Of a stretch of 8,727 bases of DNA, positions 6,470 through 8,727 are shown in pieces (the stretch's first letter is position 1; each line of letters opens with the position of its first letter). The notes beneath the pieces were generated by a model. The model made no database searches and was not told the origin of the DNA. It saw only the letters and a program-made list of their open reading frames with translations. Source of the stretch: Clostridia bacterium (GTDB lineage Bacteria; Bacillota; Clostridia; Oscillospirales; Acutalibacteraceae). The stretch is taken from assembly GCA_017437165.1 (NCBI GenBank), contig JAFSBS010000178.1, positions 1 through 8,727 of the forward strand, read 5' to 3'. The position numbers and the translations under genes were made by a program.

Positions 6470-7422
6470 TTTATCATATCATGTTCTTTGATGAAGTTTA
6501 CAACTTCATCAACAGTAGTGAAAGCGAGACCTACAACTGTATCTGCACCGCCATAATAAACTGCAATTCTGCCTGTGTCACTATCTGCTAAAGCGGCACA
6601 AGGGAACACAACATTAGGAACATCACCGACAAATTCGTAAGTTTCGCGTGGACTTAATAAGTAGCAATCTGCTCTGTGCAAAACCTTCCATGGTTCGTTA
6701 ATATCTGTAATCATAGCCCCCATACTGTAAGTGAAACCATTACAACTTGTAATAACACCATGGTAAAAACAAAGCCAACCCTCATCAGTTTCAATAGGTG
6801 TAGGACCGGCACCTACCTTTGTCATTTCCCAGTTGTTTTCGGGTTTAATAACAAAACGGTGTTTGCCCCAATATGTAAGGTCAGGACTGTGACTTAAGAA
6901 AATATCACCATAAGGTGTGTGGCCTTTATCGCAAGGACGAGTGAAAATCATATATTCATTATTAACTTTTCTTGGAAATAAAACGCCATTTCTTGAAACC
7001 GGTAAAACTGCATTTTCTTTTCTGTCCCAGTTAATAAAATCTTCTGTTACAGCAATGCCTATAGATGTACCTCTGTCTGTGTGGCAAACCCATGAAAGAT
7101 AATACTTACCATCAATTTCGCAAAGGCGAGGGTCGTAACCGCGAAAGATTTTTTCATCATTTAATTTCCAATGAATACCATCTTTACTGAAACCTGTAAC
7201 AAGATATTGCTCACGGGTAATATCATCAAGTCTGAAAACGCCTGCAAAGTCATCTTCTTTATCGCGCCTTACAACTGCAGAGTTAAAAATGCTGTTAGCG
7301 TTTTTTACGAAACTTCTGTCAATAATAGGGTTTTCGGTGTAACGCCATACAGGGTCTGTACAGTTTTCAGGTTTGTCTTGCCAAGGGATATTTTTTACCT
7401 TTGAATTTAAAATTTTAGCCAT
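6466..7422 (-). CDS. GH130 family glycoside phosphorylase (mannoside phosphorylase type)
   Basis: The 318-residue cytoplasmic protein fits GH130, probably the subfamily-2 type that cleaves beta-1,4-mannooligosaccharides or Man-GlcNAc with phosphate to release alpha-mannose 1-phosphate. It shows the N-terminal NPIIDRSFVKNANSIFNSAV (31-50), AGVFRLDD (60-67) and GYDPRLC (95-101), where Asp97 is the likely single proton donor. NGVLFPRK (145-152), TKVGAGPTPI (201-210), CFYHGV (218-223), YSMGAMITDINEPWKVLHR (232-250) and VVFPCAALAD (271-280) follow. Arg, Lys202 and His221 in these blocks are candidate phosphate ligands, favouring phosphorylase over hydrolase activity. There is no signal peptide, so it should act on imported sugars. 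The start is supported by AAAGGAAG (7430-7437) seven bases upstream. The gene lies 26 bases after the M28-like gene and overlaps the MATE gene by four bases. The exact substrate cannot be read from sequence. Confidence 0.88.
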   Translation of the reverse strand: MAKILNSKVKNIPWQDKPENCTDPVWRYTENPIIDRSFVKNANSIFNSAVVRRDKEDDFAGVFRLDDITREQYLVTGFSKDGIHWKLNDEKIFRGYDPRLCEIDGKYYLSWVCHTDRGTSIGIAVTEDFINWDRKENAVLPVSRNGVLFPRKVNNEYMIFTRPCDKGHTPYGDIFLSHSPDLTYWGKHRFVIKPENNWEMTKVGAGPTPIETDEGWLCFYHGVITSCNGFTYSMGAMITDINEPWKVLHRADCYLLSPRETYEFVGDVPNVVFPCAALADSDTGRIAVYYGGADTVVGLAFTTVDEVVNFIKEHDMIK

Positions 7423-7448
7423 AATTGAACTTCCTTTGTTAATTTGAT

Positions 7449-8669
7449 TTATAATCTTGCATTGTCGTAATAGTTTGTAGTTTCCATTAAAATATTTGCG
7501 GAATCAAAAATAGTTTTTCTTGAAACGTTAGAAAGTAAATCTTTGTTACTGAAACATTTATTGATATATTTTTTTGAAGTGCCGAGTGAACACGATGCGA
7601 AGTGATGTACCGTAAAAGGTGTGAAACTTGAAGTTCCTATAATAGTACTTTCTTTTCTTATTTTGAGGCCTAAATTGTCACACGCATCTGACATTATATT
7701 TGCTGTATCCTTACTGCCTTCGTTACCACTTCCGTCTTTGAAAAATATTGCTAAATGTTTAGAAGAAGTCAATTCCTCAACAGGAATAAAAATTGTAGGA
7801 ATATCTCTCATTAACTTTTTGTGTTTAGATGCAAATGCGTAAGCACCTGCGTGGTTTGAATACTCACTACCGGTAATAAGACAGCAGAACTCGGTTTGGT
7901 TGTATCTGAAATTGTTTTCGCTCATCTGCTTCATAATAGCAGTAATAGTTGCAGCAGGAATTACGCTTGAACTTAAACCACTTGCAGATTTTCCCGGGTG
8001 AACAAGAAGAATGGATAATAAGTAAAATACCGAGAAAAATACCGAAACTGAAGAAAGAAAAGAAAAGATAACATTGCTTTCAGGAGCGCCTGTAAACAAA
8101 TACATAATACATGAACAGAACGTAAAAGTGTTCCCTATAACAGAAAGAGTAAGTAAAACAGTTGTAAGATTTGTTTTAAAAAGAAAAAATCTTTGTTTTT
8201 TTGGTGCGTCTGCACGTGCTACTAAAACAACTCTGTTCTGTGCGGTAAAATGAGAGTACCGTTTTGCAAAAATATTTATGGAATTTCTTCTTGGAAACAG
8301 CTTATCGAGAATTTTACCGTCAAAAAAGAATTTGTAGGCGAATATTGAAAATACGAGTACACTTAAAACTGTACAAATGCATACAGGTATAACAGAACCT
8401 CGTTTTACTGCAAATTTAAAAATGAATGAAGAAATTATCAAGAGGAAACAAAGAATTTTTAAAAGATATGTACCAACTTTCAAGTGTGTTGTGAAAGTTT
8501 CCTCTCTTGTTTCGTCACAATATTTTTTCAGTTCATTCATAATGAGTCTTGCAGAGTATGCTTCACCCGGTGTTGACGGTAATCTGTCAGAACTTTCTGA
8601 CAGGATTTTTCCTGCTACTGAAAATACGTAATCTATATTTTCAGTAGATAATTTTGGTGTGATTGTCAT
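7449..8669 (-). CDS. M28-peptidase-like membrane protein, metal ligands degenerate (probable pseudopeptidase)
   Basis: The 406-residue protein follows the order of an M28 (aminopeptidase Y/Q-like) domain interrupted by four membrane helices. Residues 24-50 (SESSDRLPSTPGEAYSARLI region) match the M28 N-terminal helix. TM segments lie near 68-86, 92-112, 168-192 and 199-223. The basic 113-167 loop puts all M28-like parts in the cytoplasm. The usual ligand motifs are altered: HxD is RAD (152-154), the bridging-Asp region is PGKSASGLSSS (225-235), the Glu-Glu pair is SE (268-269), the SDH-type motif is SSF (347-349) and the final His of the YHTxxD motif is YINKCF (368-373). Only Asp154 and Glu269 remain, so peptidase activity is unlikely. 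The reading frame is intact, which argues for a retained non-catalytic role (binding, scaffolding) rather than decay. The ATG overlaps the upstream gene's stop as ATGA (8666-8669). A purine run AAAGAG (8681-8686) lies 11 bases upstream. M28 assignment is by motif order only and needs a profile or structure comparison. Confidence 0.65.
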   Translation of the reverse strand: MTITPKLSTENIDYVFSVAGKILSESSDRLPSTPGEAYSARLIMNELKKYCDETREETFTTHLKVGTYLLKILCFLLIISSFIFKFAVKRGSVIPVCICTVLSVLVFSIFAYKFFFDGKILDKLFPRRNSINIFAKRYSHFTAQNRVVLVARADAPKKQRFFLFKTNLTTVLLTLSVIGNTFTFCSCIMYLFTGAPESNVIFSFLSSVSVFFSVFYLLSILLVHPGKSASGLSSSVIPAATITAIMKQMSENNFRYNQTEFCCLITGSEYSNHAGAYAFASKHKKLMRDIPTIFIPVEELTSSKHLAIFFKDGSGNEGSKDTANIMSDACDNLGLKIRKESTIIGTSSFTPFTVHHFASCSLGTSKKYINKCFSNKDLLSNVSRKTIFDSANILMETTNYYDNARL

Positions 8670-8727
8670 TTTGTAATAATCTCTTTAAATCTCTCGTATG
8701 CTTCTTCCCATTTTTCATTTTCTGTAG
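8666..8727 (-). CDS. C-terminal end of an unidentified gene, cut by the window edge
   Basis: An open frame enters from the right edge on the minus strand and ends at a TGA at 8666-8668. The visible tail reads TENEKWEEAYERFKEIITK, a charged amphipathic helix. Its stop overlaps the ATG of the M28-like gene as ATGA, the same junction used between GH130 and MATE, which supports it being a real upstream gene in the same operon. The Shine-Dalgarno site of the M28-like gene lies inside it. Function cannot be assigned from 19 residues. Confidence 0.6.
   Translation of the reverse strand, partial: TENEKWEEAYERFKEIITK

Noticed and set aside
5910..7404. Plus-strand open frames of 60-77 codons opposite the MATE and GH130 genes
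   Set aside because: They lie antisense within well-supported genes, lack ribosome sites and encode no recognisable protein.

Overview
The window is AT-rich DNA with Gram-positive gene features: strong purine-rich Shine-Dalgarno sites, near-consensus TTGAAA/TATAAT promoters and compact intrinsic terminators. Protein content points to an anaerobic, plant- or glycan-degrading member of the Clostridia (Oscillospiraceae/Ruminococcus-like, probably gut or rumen). It carries a uronate isomerase, a GH130 mannoside phosphorylase, a MATE transporter and a membrane-bound Xre regulator. This assignment is an inference from gene style and family resemblance. No rRNA or other marker gene is present.

Left part (1-3590), plus strand. 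Positions 12-149 hold an intergenic mosaic of small palindromes joined by a recurring 10-base word (AATAAAACTG and variants). Next comes a monocistronic gene for a membrane-bound HTH regulator (275-1984) with a clear promoter and terminator. It is followed by a monocistronic uronate isomerase gene, uxaC (2122-3522), also with its own promoter and a very strong terminator. For both genes the longest open frame overshoots the likely start: a TTG at 248 lies inside the -10 box, and a GTG at 2113 lies inside the Shine-Dalgarno site.

Middle (3591-5082), plus strand. A 7-TM diguanylate cyclase (GGDEF) gene has an extended -10 promoter, an A/T-tract upstream, a leader of about 85 nt and a terminator shared with the convergent operon.

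Right part (5087-8727), minus strand, read from right to left. This is a tightly packed operon whose promoter is outside the window: the tail of an unidentified gene, an M28-peptidase-like membrane protein that has lost most metal ligands, a GH130 phosphorylase and a MATE-family transporter. Two of the three junctions are 4-base ATGA stop/start overlaps and the third is a 26-base gap.

How they fit together: uxaC and GH130 both feed plant or host glycan sugars into central metabolism, and the remaining genes are sensory or transport functions at the membrane. The parts most worth a second look are the palindrome mosaic, the degenerate M28-like protein, the GH130-MATE translational coupling and the 7-TM Xre sensor-regulator. 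I see no mobile element, phage gene, RNA gene or CRISPR array.
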